From: Staphylococcus delphini
GTDB taxonomy: Bacteria; Bacillota; Bacilli; Staphylococcales; Staphylococcaceae
Assembly (NCBI RefSeq): GCF_900636325.1
Contig: NZ_LR134263.1
Span: 682,001 to 746,000 of the forward strand
Direction of reading: 5' to 3'
Length of the DNA: 64,000 nt
Shown here in pieces: positions 27,770 to 37,712 of this stretch. The notes under the pieces were generated by a model, which was not told the DNA's origin, ran no database searches, and worked only from the letters and a program-made list of their open reading frames with translations. Positions within the stretch are counted from its first letter, which is position 1; the number at the start of each line of letters is the position of its first letter. A program made the position numbers and the translations under genes.

Positions 27770-28537
27770 ATGATAGATATAGAATTTGATCACGTGATTC
27801 ATTACATCGATGGATTAAATCAGTTCGAGTTTCCCGGGAAATATTTGGAAATTCAACCAGGTGGTCAACATGAAAATTTAGGGACTTATAATCGTCTCGT
27901 CCAAATAGATTTATCTTATATTGAATTGATAGATATATATCATCAAGGGAAAATGAAACAACAGTCTAAAACAGATGTCGGTAAACATTCATTTGCGACG
28001 TCGATTATGGAAAATGGCTATCGACAAGGATTTAAAAAGATCTGTTTTAGAACGCACGATATTGAACAATTAAAAGTACAATTTGAAGAAAGAGGGCTTG
28101 AAACAGTAGGGCCGGTTGAAATGACAAGAGAGAATAAAAAGGGACAAATGATTCAATGGCGACTGCTGTATGTAGCCAACCATCAGTTCGATGTGATCAT
28201 GCCCTTTTTTATAGAGTGGCACGCGTCAGATGAAACACGTGAAGCGGATTTACAAGAACATTTTCATCAACATTTGACTTTAGATATGATTACATTCAAT
28301 ACATATCAACGTCAAACAATGGTCGATCATTGGAAGCAATGGTTTGATATGGAAGAAGTTGAATCTTCAGACCGCTATACAATTCTCCAAAGCCCTGCGA
28401 AAAAAATCAAGTTTAAAGTGGTGGAAGATAAAGAGGACGGGATTGAAGCTGTTCAATTTATCGATCAAACCATTGATGCACCGATTGCTTTTCGTACAAG
28501 AGGCGCAAGGTATCAATTTATTCCGCCTCACGCATAA
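27770..28537 (+). CDS. VOC/glyoxalase-like domain protein
   Basis: A protein of about 255 residues starting MIDIEFDHVIHYIDG. The opening FDHVIHYI with a metal-type histidine, and a LVQIDLSYIELIDIYH segment, fit the glyoxalase-like (Glyoxalase_3 type) fold seen in many Firmicute proteins of unknown role. A second half (about 165-250) looks like a degenerate repeat of the fold. I start it at ATG 27770, behind GGGAGTGAG; a TTG six codons upstream has no clear binding site. Its end overlaps the convergent small membrane gene by 10 bp. Substrate unknown. Confidence 0.75.
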   Translation: MIDIEFDHVIHYIDGLNQFEFPGKYLEIQPGGQHENLGTYNRLVQIDLSYIELIDIYHQGKMKQQSKTDVGKHSFATSIMENGYRQGFKKICFRTHDIEQLKVQFEERGLETVGPVEMTRENKKGQMIQWRLLYVANHQFDVIMPFFIEWHASDETREADLQEHFHQHLTLDMITFNTYQRQTMVDHWKQWFDMEEVESSDRYTILQSPAKKIKFKVVEDKEDGIEAVQFIDQTIDAPIAFRTRGARYQFIPPHA

Positions 28538-28782
28538 ACAACGCTGTATACGGCACTAATGATGAGTACGATATGCAGTAATGCAATGACGAATTCAATA
28601 GCGGATAATAAGAGTTGTTGTTTCGTTTCATGTAGGAGCACATTATATGTCCCGACAACCAATGAAAACGCGACAAAGATAATGCGTAAACTTAAGTAGT
28701 CGATACCGATATGAAATACAAATGTGAATACGATAAAGATGATATTTATGATAGAGAGTAAAAGTAAAATCAATTGACGCAT
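28528..28782 (-). CDS. Small four-helix membrane protein of unknown function
   Basis: An 84-residue protein, almost entirely hydrophobic, with about three or four membrane segments starting at MRQLILLLLSIINIIFIVF. The start is the ATG 7 bases after GGAGGTC on the minus strand; an extension by 16 codons upstream lacks a binding site. I do not recognise the family. It is convergent with and overlaps the VOC gene, and is divergent from femX. Confidence 0.65.
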   Translation of the reverse strand: MRQLILLLLSIINIIFIVFTFVFHIGIDYLSLRIIFVAFSLVVGTYNVLLHETKQQLLLSAIEFVIALLHIVLIISAVYSVVYA

Positions 28783-28898
28783 AACGAGACCTCCAGTTTG
28801 GATTAATACATCTGTTCTGTGACGTTTCAATCGAATGTGTCATTGATTATACTAGAAAATAAGAGAAGACGATAACTAAAAGGAGTTTTAAACGAGAA

Positions 28899-30179
28899 AT
28901 GAAACGCATGAATATAACCGATCAAGAACACGATGCATTTGTTAAAGCGCATCCGAATGGCGATTTACTACAATTGACAAAATGGGGCGATACGAAAAAA
29001 TTAACAGGTTGGTATGCGAAACGTATCGCTGTAGGAGAAAACGGTCAGTTAAAAGGTGTGGCGCAATTACTCTTTAAAAAGATTCCCCGTACCCCTTTTA
29101 CACTTTGTTATGCTTCACGCGGCTTCGTTGTGGATTATTCAGATACTGTTGCGGTGAAGACTTTATTATCTGAAGCGATTCAAGTTGCTCAAAGTGAAAA
29201 AGCGTACACGATTAAAATTGACCCAGATGTAGAAGTTGATCAAGGGATGACAGTTGTACAAGACTTATTACAAATGGGCTTCAAACATAAAGGATTCAAA
29301 GAGGGCTTAGCTAAAGATTACATTCAACCACGTATGACGATGATTACCCCAATTAATCAGTCTGACGAAGCGTTAATTCAAAGCTTTGAAAACCGCAATC
29401 GTTCAAAAGTGAGACTGGCGTTGAAACGTGGAACGAAAGTGGAACGTAAAGGTCGCGAAGACTTGAAAATATTTGCAGATTTAATGAAAGAAACAGGTGA
29501 GCGTGATGGCTTCTTAACACGTGATGTTTCTTATTTTGAAACGATTTATGATGCCCTTCATCCAGATGGTGATGCGGAATTGTTCTTAGTGAAACTTGAA
29601 CCGAAACCTGTTTTAGCTGAGTTAAAGGTAGAACAACAAAAGTTACAAGCTGAAATGGATACGTTAGCTGAAAAAGATCAAAACAACAAAAAAGTTCAAA
29701 ATAAGTTAAAAGATGCAGCACAAAAAATGAAGAAAAACCAAGCACTCATTGACGATATGACACAACTTGAACGGACGCATCCAGAGGGCATTTATTTATC
29801 AGGGGCATTGCTGATGTTTGCGGGGCACAAATCGTATTATCTTTATGGTGCTTCATCTAACCATTACCGCGACTTTTTACCCAACCACCACATGCAGTTT
29901 AAAATGATGCAATTTGCGCGTGAAAAAGGTGCGACGACTTATGATTTTGGAGGAACAGATAACAACCCTGACAAAGATTCAAGTCACTACGGTTTATGGG
30001 CGTTTAAAAAGGCATGGGGTACACGTTTGAGCGAAAAAATTGGGGAATTTGATTACGTGCTGAACCCTATTGTGTATAAAGCAGTCGAACAATTCAAACC
30101 GCAATTGACACAACTTAAAATTAAATTGGTGCGTCAAATCAAATCGATACAACAACGTAAAGGGCAAAAGAACGCATAA
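28899..30179 (+). CDS. femX: FemX (FmhB), adds first glycine of the peptidoglycan bridge
   Basis: A 426-residue FemABX-family aminoacyltransferase, very similar throughout to S. aureus FmhB/FemX: EHDAFVKAHPNGDLLQLTKWG at the start, YIQPRMTMITPI, NRSKVRLALKRGTKVER, TGERDGFLTRD, YLYGASSNHYRDFLPNHHMQ and TYDFGGTDN. Two GNAT-like halves are interrupted by a coiled-coil hairpin (about 240-290) rich in K, E and Q, which helps bind tRNA in this family. FemX transfers glycine from Gly-tRNA to the lysine of lipid II, a step essential in S. aureus. It is single in its transcription unit and is followed by a hairpin terminator and an RND gene, as in S. aureus. Confidence 0.95.
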   Translation: MKRMNITDQEHDAFVKAHPNGDLLQLTKWGDTKKLTGWYAKRIAVGENGQLKGVAQLLFKKIPRTPFTLCYASRGFVVDYSDTVAVKTLLSEAIQVAQSEKAYTIKIDPDVEVDQGMTVVQDLLQMGFKHKGFKEGLAKDYIQPRMTMITPINQSDEALIQSFENRNRSKVRLALKRGTKVERKGREDLKIFADLMKETGERDGFLTRDVSYFETIYDALHPDGDAELFLVKLEPKPVLAELKVEQQKLQAEMDTLAEKDQNNKKVQNKLKDAAQKMKKNQALIDDMTQLERTHPEGIYLSGALLMFAGHKSYYLYGASSNHYRDFLPNHHMQFKMMQFAREKGATTYDFGGTDNNPDKDSSHYGLWAFKKAWGTRLSEKIGEFDYVLNPIVYKAVEQFKPQLTQLKIKLVRQIKSIQQRKGQKNA

Positions 30180-30231
30180 ATAAAGTAAGCATGGTGTAAT
30201 TTCAAAGTGTTACAACAAAGAAAAAACAGAG

Positions 30232-30285
30232 AAGGTGTCACGTTATGCATTTACATGTCTCGTAGGTGCTTATTCGTGTCACCTT
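30232..30285 (+). terminator. Terminator of femX
   Basis: AAGGTG/CACCTT plus CACG/CGTG arms with one mismatch form a stem, followed by TTTTAAG. It lies about 50 bp after the femX stop. Confidence 0.6.
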
Positions 30286-30400
30286 TTAAGTGTGATAGAA
30301 CGATACGCAGCGTTGTATCATACACATTTAATGGAAAGACTGCATTTTTTACGGTCTGAAATCATGATGTAGTAAAGTCATTTCAAAGGGAGAGATACGT

Positions 30401-33400
30401 GTGGTTAAAAAATTAATCGACTTCTCGTTATCGAACAAGTTTGCCATTTTATTGATGGTACTCCTTGTCATGCTGGGAGGCGTCTATGCAAGTTTTAAAA
30501 TGAGGTTAGAATTGTTACCGGATACTGAACCACCAATGTTGACGATTACAACACCGATGCCGGGTGCCACTTCTGAAACTGTCATGAAAGAAATCAGTGG
30601 CCCGATTGATGAAGAAATACGGGGGATGGCAGGGGTCACAAGTGTTAAAACACAATCTTTATCAAACGCATCCATGATTACGGTCAATTTTGATGAAAGT
30701 ACGGATATGGATAAAGCGGAACAAGATATTGAAAAAGCGCTGAAAAAGGTGGATTTACCAGGCGAGGCACAAACGTCGGACATTAAACGTAATTCAATGA
30801 ACGCTTTTCCAGTGGTGGCATATTCGATTTTACATGACAAAGACGATGTGAAAGCGAGTACCAAAGCTGTTAAAGAACAGTTGATTCCGAAATTACAAAC
30901 GATTGATGGGGTTCAACGTGCCACAGTGAATGGGCAAATCGAGCGTAAAGTGACGATAAAGTTCGATGATGTGAAACTCCAAAAGGCAGGGCTTAATGCA
31001 AAACAAGTGTCTGACTATATTGAAGGTGCAACAAAAGAATCTCCATTAGGTTTATTCCAATTTGGTGATACAGAAAAATCTGTCGTCGTTGATGGGCAAT
31101 ATGCTTCCGTTGACGCACTTAAAAATATGCAAATTCCGTTAGCACTTGCATCACAGTCTTCAGGCAGCAGCGCACAAGGACAACAAGACGGGGGTGCATC
31201 AGAGAGTGGTAGTGCAACGTCAGGTCAGGCACCTTCAAACAATCCACAAAGTGCACAAGCGGTTGCGTTAAGTGACCTTGCTGAAGTGAAGTTGTCAGAT
31301 GAACGTCAGTCGATTTCTAGAACGAATGGTCAAGATGCTGTCGATGTTCAAATCGTTAAAACGCAAGGGGCCAATACGGTTGCTGTCGCTAACGATGTAA
31401 ACCAAACGATACAAGATTTTGTGAAAGAGCATCCAGAACTTAAATCGGTCAAAATTATGGATACTTCTAAGCCGATTAAAGATTCACTCAATACGATGAT
31501 AGAAAAAGCACTCCTCGGATCCATCGTGGCAGTCATTGTCATCATGTTGTTCTTAAGAAATGTGCGTATGACAGCGATTTCGATTGTTTCCATTCCGTTG
31601 TCTTTACTCATCGCAATGGTGGCGTTAAAACTGACAGATGTCTCATTAAACATACTGACATTAGGTGCGCTTACAGTTGCGATTGGTCGTGTCATTGATG
31701 ATTCTATTGTCGTTATCGAGAACATTTACCGCCGACTGACACGTCAAGACGAGCCGTTATCCGGAGATGGACTCATCGTATCTGCAACAAAAGAAGTGTT
31801 CATCCCGATTATGTCATCCACATTAGTGACTATCGTCGTATTTGCACCACTTGCATTTGTGACAGGTTCGGTTGGCGAAATGTTTAGACCGTTTGCTTAT
31901 GCGATTACATTTAGTTTACTTGCTTCATTACTTGTATCAATTACGATCGTGCCAGTGCTCGGTTCCATTTTCTTTAAACGTGGCTTGAAGCGTAAACCAA
32001 AATCCGAACTCGGTACAGTAGGCCGAGGATATCGAAAAGTATTGAATTGGAGTTTAAACCATAAATGGATTGTCATCATTTTAAGTACAGCCATTTTAAT
32101 CGGTAGTATCGTATTAGGGAGTATGAAAATTGGAACGAGCTTCATTAGTACGGGTGAAGATAAGTTTATGGCATTAACCTATACACCAAAACCGGGTGAA
32201 ACGAAGCAGAAAGTATTATCACATGCAGAAGAAGTCGAAAAATATTTGCTCGACAATCAACATGTCCGTCACGTGCAATATTCCGTGGGTGGCGCATCAC
32301 CTGTTGACCCGACTGGCTCTACGAATAACATGGCGTTAATGGTCGAGTATGATTCCGATACACCGAACTTTGATCAAGAACCTGAACGCGTGTTAAAACA
32401 TATTAAGACATATCATCATGACGGTGAATGGAAAAACTTAGATATGGGTACAGGGGCGACGTCTAACACGTTAAATGTAGAAGTGACAGGACCGTCGACT
32501 GCAGCGATTGAAGGCACAGTGAAGGCGATTCAACAAAAAATGTCTCAAGTGTCTGGTTTAACGAACGTGAAGTCGGATTTAACTGAAACGTATCAACAAT
32601 ATGAAGTGAAAGTGGATCCGAATGAAGCAGCAAAAACAGGAATGACAGCGGGCCAATTAGCGATGATGCTCAATCAAAACATCCCAGATATGACGGTTTC
32701 AAAGGTTAAAGATCAAAATCAAACTTATGATGTCGTTGTGCAACAAGAAAAAGACACGCACTGGACGAAAGAAAAGTTAGAAAATACGCCAATTCCTTCT
32801 CCAACAGGGGATCATCGTAAGTTGAGTGACATTGCGACATTAAAAACGACATCCACACCGAACGCACTCGTGAAAAAAGGTGGGGATTATGTCAGCACTG
32901 TTTCGGCGACGATTTCTGGTGATGACGTCGGTTCGATTTCTCAAGAAGTGATGAGACAGTTAAATGGACTCGATACACCAAGTGATGTGCATACGTCATT
33001 AGGTGGGACGAATGATGATATTCAAGAGGCCTTTTCACAATTGATGATAGCGATGTTAGCCGCGATTATTATCGTCTATCTCGTACTTGTTTTGACATTC
33101 AAAGGCGCCCTTGCACCATTCACGATTTTATTCGCACTGCCATACACGGTTATCGGTGTCGTTTTCGCGTTGATGATGACTGGTGAAACGTTGTCTGTAC
33201 CAAGTATGATTGGTTTACTGATGTTAATCGGTATCGTTGTGACCAATGCGATTGTTCTCATTGACCGTGTCATTACGAATGAAAAAGCCGGTTTGCCGAT
33301 GAAAGAAGCGCTGTTAGAAGCGGGTGGCACACGGATTCGACCAATATTAATGACAGCGATAGCGACAATTGGTGCATTAATTCCGTTATTATTCGGTCAA

Positions 33401-33553
33401 GACAGTTCCGTCCTCATTTCGAAAGGACTTGCGGCGACAGTTATCGGTGGTTTGTTATCTTCAACATTGCTCACACTCATTGTCGTCCCAGTCATTTATG
33501 AAATTTTGTTTACGTTAAAAGCGAAATTAACACGACGTAAAAAGAAGGCGTAA
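30401..33553 (+). CDS. RND-family (AcrB/MMPL-like) efflux transporter
   Basis: A 1050-residue RND transporter with the two-fold pattern: a membrane helix at 10-30, large outer loop, helices at about 365-550, a second large loop, and helices at about 870-1040. GRVIDDSIVVIENIYRR is the proton-relay helix 4 with adjacent acidic residues, and VTNAIVLIDRV is its counterpart in the second half. The outer loop 1 contains a low-complexity stretch rich in S, G, A and Q (about 250-285). The S. aureus homologue also follows femX; the substrates are not defined. Gram-positive RND proteins often export lipids or surfactant-like molecules. The GTG start follows AAAGGGAGAG. Confidence 0.9.
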   Translation: MVKKLIDFSLSNKFAILLMVLLVMLGGVYASFKMRLELLPDTEPPMLTITTPMPGATSETVMKEISGPIDEEIRGMAGVTSVKTQSLSNASMITVNFDESTDMDKAEQDIEKALKKVDLPGEAQTSDIKRNSMNAFPVVAYSILHDKDDVKASTKAVKEQLIPKLQTIDGVQRATVNGQIERKVTIKFDDVKLQKAGLNAKQVSDYIEGATKESPLGLFQFGDTEKSVVVDGQYASVDALKNMQIPLALASQSSGSSAQGQQDGGASESGSATSGQAPSNNPQSAQAVALSDLAEVKLSDERQSISRTNGQDAVDVQIVKTQGANTVAVANDVNQTIQDFVKEHPELKSVKIMDTSKPIKDSLNTMIEKALLGSIVAVIVIMLFLRNVRMTAISIVSIPLSLLIAMVALKLTDVSLNILTLGALTVAIGRVIDDSIVVIENIYRRLTRQDEPLSGDGLIVSATKEVFIPIMSSTLVTIVVFAPLAFVTGSVGEMFRPFAYAITFSLLASLLVSITIVPVLGSIFFKRGLKRKPKSELGTVGRGYRKVLNWSLNHKWIVIILSTAILIGSIVLGSMKIGTSFISTGEDKFMALTYTPKPGETKQKVLSHAEEVEKYLLDNQHVRHVQYSVGGASPVDPTGSTNNMALMVEYDSDTPNFDQEPERVLKHIKTYHHDGEWKNLDMGTGATSNTLNVEVTGPSTAAIEGTVKAIQQKMSQVSGLTNVKSDLTETYQQYEVKVDPNEAAKTGMTAGQLAMMLNQNIPDMTVSKVKDQNQTYDVVVQQEKDTHWTKEKLENTPIPSPTGDHRKLSDIATLKTTSTPNALVKKGGDYVSTVSATISGDDVGSISQEVMRQLNGLDTPSDVHTSLGGTNDDIQEAFSQLMIAMLAAIIIVYLVLVLTFKGALAPFTILFALPYTVIGVVFALMMTGETLSVPSMIGLLMLIGIVVTNAIVLIDRVITNEKAGLPMKEALLEAGGTRIRPILMTAIATIGALIPLLFGQDSSVLISKGLAATVIGGLLSSTLLTLIVVPVIYEILFTLKAKLTRRKKKA

Positions 33554-33654
33554 ACCATTGACGTAAAACGGTTCATTATGTAAGATGAAACCATTATCCT
33601 CAATGAAATAAGTCGGTTCATTAGGCAAAACACAGAGTGCTTTAAACATAAACA

Positions 33655-33708
33655 AGAGGGTTGAGACAGGATATGTACATGACTTTGTCTCAGCCCTTTC
33701 TCTTTATA
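33655..33708 (+). terminator. Terminator after the RND gene
   Basis: AGGGTTGAGACA and TGTCTCAGCCCT pair over 12 bp with one G-U, followed by TTTCTCTTT. It separates the RND gene from the aminotransferase. Confidence 0.75.
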
Positions 33709-33756
33709 GGTATAACGATTTTCTTATAACAATAAAGGCATGTAAGGAGGAAGACG

Positions 33757-34914
33757 ATGACATATACAACAATTTTAAGTGAAATTCCGGATAGTTATTT
33801 TGGCAAAACAGTAGGACAAAAGATTGAACATGGGCCATTACCGTTGATTAATTTAGCAGTCGGTATACCCGATGGCGACACACCTCCTGAAATTATAAAA
33901 GCGTTACAGGAAGCAATTGTGAAACCTGCTAATCAAAAATATTTAGCCTTTCAAGGAAAAGACGCGTTCAGACAAGCGATTGTCGATTTTTATCAACGGC
34001 AATTCAATGTGACACTTGATCCAGATAAAGAAGTTTGTTTATTGTATGGCACGAAAAACGGGCTTGTTGCCTTGCCGACGTGTGTCATTGAGCCAGGTGA
34101 CGAAGTGTTATTACCCGATCCAGGCTACACAGATTATGATGCAGGCGTGCGACTCGCAAGGGGCATACCGAAACCATTAAAATTATCACCTGAACGTCAT
34201 TACATACCGGATTGGAATGCAGTGGATACTACAAATACAAAACTCATCTATTTAACGTATCCGAATAATCCGACTGGTTCTGTTGCAACACCTGAATTTT
34301 TCCAAGAGACGATTGACCGTTTTAAAAAGACGCCCACAAAAATAGTACATGACTTTGCATATCAAGCATTTGGATTTGACCAACCGAATCCGAGTATTCT
34401 CCAAGCAGACGGAGCCAAATCATGTGCTATAGAAGTGTTTTCGTTTTCAAAAGGTTATAATATGTCAGGATATCGTGTCGGTTTTGCGGTCGGTAACGCG
34501 GAAATGATTGCGAATCTTCGGAAATATCACACACATACTCAAGCAGGCATGTACGGGGCGTTACAAGATGCTTGTACAGTCGCATTAAACGTATGTGATC
34601 ATGAATTGAACAAACAAAATGACATATTTAGGAAAAGACGCGATAAAATAGAAGTGGCTTTAAATGAAGCAGCCATTCCGCATGAACCGATTAAAGGGGG
34701 CATTTTCTTATGGTTGAAATGTCCAGAAGGGTTTTCGAGCGATGCCTTCATTCAACATTTAATACAAGAACAATCTATTTTAGCGGCACCGGGGCATCCT
34801 TTTGGTGAAGAAGGGGAAGGCTACGTGCGTCTATCATTTGCGATTGATGAAGCACAACTGGATGAGGCCATTGCACGACTCGTCTCATTGAAGCCACTTT
34901 ATCATCAAGTATAG
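33757..34914 (+). CDS. PLP-dependent class I/II aminotransferase
   Basis: A 385-residue fold type I aminotransferase. LINLAVGIPDGDTP opens the domain, LLPDPGYTDYDAGVRLA and YLTYPNNPTGSVA bind substrate and cofactor, and the PLP lysine is K232 in SFSKGYNMSGYRVGF. The final arginine region is GEGYVRLSFAID. It resembles LL-diaminopimelate-type and general amino acid aminotransferases annotated in staphylococci; the true donor and acceptor cannot be told. A strong AAGGAGGAAGACG site precedes the ATG. It stands alone between terminators. Confidence 0.88.
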   Translation: MTYTTILSEIPDSYFGKTVGQKIEHGPLPLINLAVGIPDGDTPPEIIKALQEAIVKPANQKYLAFQGKDAFRQAIVDFYQRQFNVTLDPDKEVCLLYGTKNGLVALPTCVIEPGDEVLLPDPGYTDYDAGVRLARGIPKPLKLSPERHYIPDWNAVDTTNTKLIYLTYPNNPTGSVATPEFFQETIDRFKKTPTKIVHDFAYQAFGFDQPNPSILQADGAKSCAIEVFSFSKGYNMSGYRVGFAVGNAEMIANLRKYHTHTQAGMYGALQDACTVALNVCDHELNKQNDIFRKRRDKIEVALNEAAIPHEPIKGGIFLWLKCPEGFSSDAFIQHLIQEQSILAAPGHPFGEEGEGYVRLSFAIDEAQLDEAIARLVSLKPLYHQV

Positions 34915-34915
34915 A

Positions 34916-34966
34916 AAAAAGAGGACTGATGACATGACACAACGTCACATCGGCCCTCTTTTGTTT
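34916..34966 (+). terminator. Terminator of the aminotransferase gene
   Basis: AAAAGAGG...CTGATG pairs with CATCGG...CCTCTTTT with one mismatch, followed by TTGTTT, directly after the stop codon. Confidence 0.75.
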
Positions 34967-34975
34967 CAGTGATAT

Positions 34976-35020
34976 ACAAAAAACTAACGGCGCGCTTTGG
35001 CTGAGGCGCAACGTTAGTTC
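34976..35020 (-). terminator. Terminator of the membrane protein gene at 35058
   Basis: AACTAACG/CGTTAGTT arms with an inner GCGC-rich stem are followed on the minus strand by TTTTTT. Confidence 0.75.
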
Positions 35021-35057
35021 TTCATGGCTACACGATATGCATATGTAAATGGCAGAT

Positions 35058-35375
35058 TTAAATAAAAACTGCAACCAGTACGATATAAATAACGAGAATA
35101 AAAAGACTCATCATATTTAAAATACGTACACCTTTTTCATCATTTTTAAGATGTTTGAATGCGGTGATTTCAACATTACCAATTAATAAAATTAAGACGA
35201 CAAATACCCACCAAGTTTCTGCGGGGTAATAGACGAGTGAAGTCGCAACGACAATGATGAGTAATAGTCCCATAATCACTCTTAATAACTTCGGCATCAT
35301 AATACGCATTTTAAAAATACTAATATAGGCAACAACCAAATACATGAGGGGTAATAAGATTAAGTAAGCTAACAT
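35058..35375 (-). CDS. Small membrane protein of unknown function
   Basis: A 105-residue protein with three or four membrane segments (about 1-20, 27-46, 52-72, 85-105) and a short charged loop FKHLKNDEKGVRIL. I place the start at ATG 35375, 9 bases after AAAGG; an ATG three codons earlier touches the binding site. The family is not recognised. It lies close to a second small gene of the same direction. Confidence 0.7.
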   Translation of the reverse strand: MLAYLILLPLMYLVVAYISIFKMRIMMPKLLRVIMGLLLIIVVATSLVYYPAETWWVFVVLILLIGNVEITAFKHLKNDEKGVRILNMMSLFILVIYIVLVAVFI

Positions 35376-35444
35376 GAAGTACATCCTTTCTGTATCTTGC
35401 TAGTAAAGTCAAATGTTGATTAAGTTAGAGTTGAATGGCTCCTT

Positions 35445-35615
35445 TTAATGATTTTCTCGAAGTTGCCTACGTACCTCAGCAATTTGTTGTTCGATTTGTT
35501 CGAGTTGTTGAATCAGTGGATCGACTTGTTGAGACGTGGACTCGCGTTTTTCCAAATCACCTTGTAAGCGTACATAGTCCATTTTAAGCTCTTGTAATTG
35601 CTGTTCTAAATCCAT
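35445..35615 (-). CDS. Short coiled-coil protein, SE1832-like
   Basis: A 56-residue soluble protein starting MDLEQQLQELKMDY. Nearly all of it is predicted helix with heptad spacing of leucine and isoleucine and many Q, E and R residues, so it is a small coiled coil. It resembles the conserved staphylococcal group called SE1832 family, which has no assigned role. The start is supported by TAAGGAGGTGCCCT; ten codons upstream in frame lack a binding site. Confidence 0.7.
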   Translation of the reverse strand: MDLEQQLQELKMDYVRLQGDLEKRESTSQQVDPLIQQLEQIEQQIAEVRRQLRENH

Positions 35616-35721
35616 AGGGCACCTCCTTATATCAATCCTTTTCATTATAACACGTTAACATTGCTTAATTAAAACGTTTTACAGTAATATAGAAGCAAGT
35701 TGTTTCAAAGGGGGATGTATC

Positions 35722-36630
35722 ATGACAGAGAATTTTTTGATGATATTATTATTAATTGCACTAGGGTACATCCTAAAGCGTATCGGTTATATTAATGGGA
35801 AAGACAGTCGCGTGATTTCGACGTTAGTGCTTAATGTGACGCTGCCTTCTGTCGTCATCGTCAATTTAAATCATGTTCTTTTGACGCCATCACTCGCTGT
35901 GTTGCCTGTGATGATGATTTTATATGGTGTTGTAACAAAAGTGCTCATTGTCCTCATGTTCATAAAATATAATAATGAAGTACGGGGAACTGTCGCAATG
36001 ATGATGGCAGCACTGAACATCGGCATTTTTGCATATCCGTTAGTTCAACAAATTTGGCCTGAGCAAGGCTTGTTGTATTTTGGGATGGCCGATATCGGTG
36101 GGGCAATCGTGATGTTCGGCCTCACGTATTTCGCTGCAAGTTATTTCAAGCAAGTAGGTGGCGGTTTTAATCCTAAGCAAATCTTATGGAACATGTTGAA
36201 ATCTGTGCCGTTGATGACATATATTACGATGTTAGTACTCAATATTTTTCAATGGCATTTACCACACACAGCGATTCGTTTCTTCGATATTTTAGGCCAT
36301 GCCAACTTACCACTTTCGATGATTTTACTTGGTGTTTTAATGGACTTTAGATTAGAACGCCGCTTTTTGCCGTTAACACTTAAATATCTCGTATTACATT
36401 ACGGTTTTGGTGCACTATTCGGAACGCTCATCTATTTTTTCTTACCGATAGACGATGCGATGATTAAAACAACCTTACAGCTCATTTGGCTGTTACCTGT
36501 TGGCGTTGCAGCACTGTCTTATGCGGTTCAGTTTAAATATCGGACGTTACCAGTTATTGCGATGGCGAGTAATGTCACGATTGTGATCAGTATTGTGATT
36601 TTGTACTTGTATCAATATTGGTTCGTATAA
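35722..36630 (+). CDS. AEC-family (auxin efflux carrier-like) transporter
   Basis: A 302-residue protein with about ten membrane segments in two inverted halves. The opening FLMILLLIALGYILKRIGYING and the central ALNIGIFAYPLVQQIWPEQGLLYFGMADIG are typical of the AEC family of secondary carriers. The C-terminal half has LPLSMILLGVLMDF and LPVGVAALSYAVQF. Family members carry organic or amino acids; the substrate here is unknown. Single gene with an AAAGGGGG site and its own terminator. Confidence 0.87.
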   Translation: MTENFLMILLLIALGYILKRIGYINGKDSRVISTLVLNVTLPSVVIVNLNHVLLTPSLAVLPVMMILYGVVTKVLIVLMFIKYNNEVRGTVAMMMAALNIGIFAYPLVQQIWPEQGLLYFGMADIGGAIVMFGLTYFAASYFKQVGGGFNPKQILWNMLKSVPLMTYITMLVLNIFQWHLPHTAIRFFDILGHANLPLSMILLGVLMDFRLERRFLPLTLKYLVLHYGFGALFGTLIYFFLPIDDAMIKTTLQLIWLLPVGVAALSYAVQFKYRTLPVIAMASNVTIVISIVILYLYQYWFV

Positions 36631-36670
36631 AAAAGAGGCTTGGGAAATTCGAATCCCTGCCTCTTTCTTT
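36631..36670. terminator. Terminator between the AEC and GNAT genes
   Basis: AAAGAGGC/GCCTCTTT arms with an inner GGGA/TCCC pair begin directly after the AEC stop codon. A-run before and T-run after allow use in both directions. Confidence 0.8.
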
Positions 36671-36711
36671 ATCGTCCTCATTGGTCGCATATGTCGATAT
36701 ATGCACGACGA

Positions 36712-37575
36712 CTATTTATAAATTTTAAACTTTTGATATTCAGATGAAATGTGAAAGCCGAGCTCATGAAAACGTTCGACCAGTTTATGATTTTTGCTTC
36801 GGATTTTAAAATAAACACGTTCGATCTCAGGTCTCGTTAACGCACGGTGAATCGCATGCTGAATTAAGTCGAACGCAATGCCCTTTAAGCGATAGTCCGC
36901 ATGGCTTGAGAAATACTTAATTTCTGCATGACGCTCTGACTCATCATAAATTAAGTATAAGTACCCTTTTAAAATGCCCTCTGCCATATACAAAACGAGT
37001 TCATGTTGATCGTCAAGTGATGACACGATCTCTTTTGCCGTCATCGCATTATGCGTAAACGTATCTTCGTGCAACCGTTGAAAATAGCGATAATACGCTT
37101 TACTATACGGAATCATATGATGTAAGTTTTGCGTTTCGCCCAAATCTTGACTCGTTTCTAGATGATAATCTGTAAATGTGTACGATGCGCCAATGGTCTT
37201 CATAAACGTTTTAATCAGTGCGTGTTGCGCTGTAAATGCAAAGTAATACGTCGATGGTGGGTGGTGTTGTGCTGTGATCGTATCGAAAAGTTGTTTGAAC
37301 GTCTCTTTCGTTGGTTCATACCCCGTCTTTACAATTGGACCAATCACTTTGTAACGGTCTTCAGAATAAGAAATACAGAGTAATAGCATTTGAATTTCAT
37401 CGCCTTCTTCAACGACAAATAGCCCTGTTTCATCTGCGGCTTCTTCTAAAAAAGTGAAAAGTGCTTGTTCATCATCTAATGGCAACTTATTCGTATAAGA
37501 CGGGCGTTCTGACACATACGTTTGAATAAATGACGCAATAACTGGATTGGGAGTAACTTGAGATATCTTCATCAT
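36712..37575 (-). CDS. GNAT-family acetyltransferase with N-terminal extension
   Basis: A 287-residue protein. The C-terminal 130 residues form a GNAT domain: LVLYMAEGILKGYLYLIYDE, IKYFSSHADYRLKGIAFDLIQHAI with a relaxed acetyl-CoA loop, and VYFKIRSKNHKLVERFHELGFHISSEYQ. The N-terminal half may be a degenerate second GNAT unit. The substrate is unknown. It is divergent from topB. Confidence 0.78.
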   Translation of the reverse strand: MMKISQVTPNPVIASFIQTYVSERPSYTNKLPLDDEQALFTFLEEAADETGLFVVEEGDEIQMLLLCISYSEDRYKVIGPIVKTGYEPTKETFKQLFDTITAQHHPPSTYYFAFTAQHALIKTFMKTIGASYTFTDYHLETSQDLGETQNLHHMIPYSKAYYRYFQRLHEDTFTHNAMTAKEIVSSLDDQHELVLYMAEGILKGYLYLIYDESERHAEIKYFSSHADYRLKGIAFDLIQHAIHRALTRPEIERVYFKIRSKNHKLVERFHELGFHISSEYQKFKIYK

Positions 37576-37712
37576 GCGCCTCCTTAATGATATACTTAGC
37601 TTAATTATAAGTTTTTTTGATATGAAATGAAAGCAACTTGTGAAGCATTCAACGGAGATTTAAAGCGTTGTTTTTTGATAAATAATTGGAATGAAATATG
37701 GAGGAATGAAAC

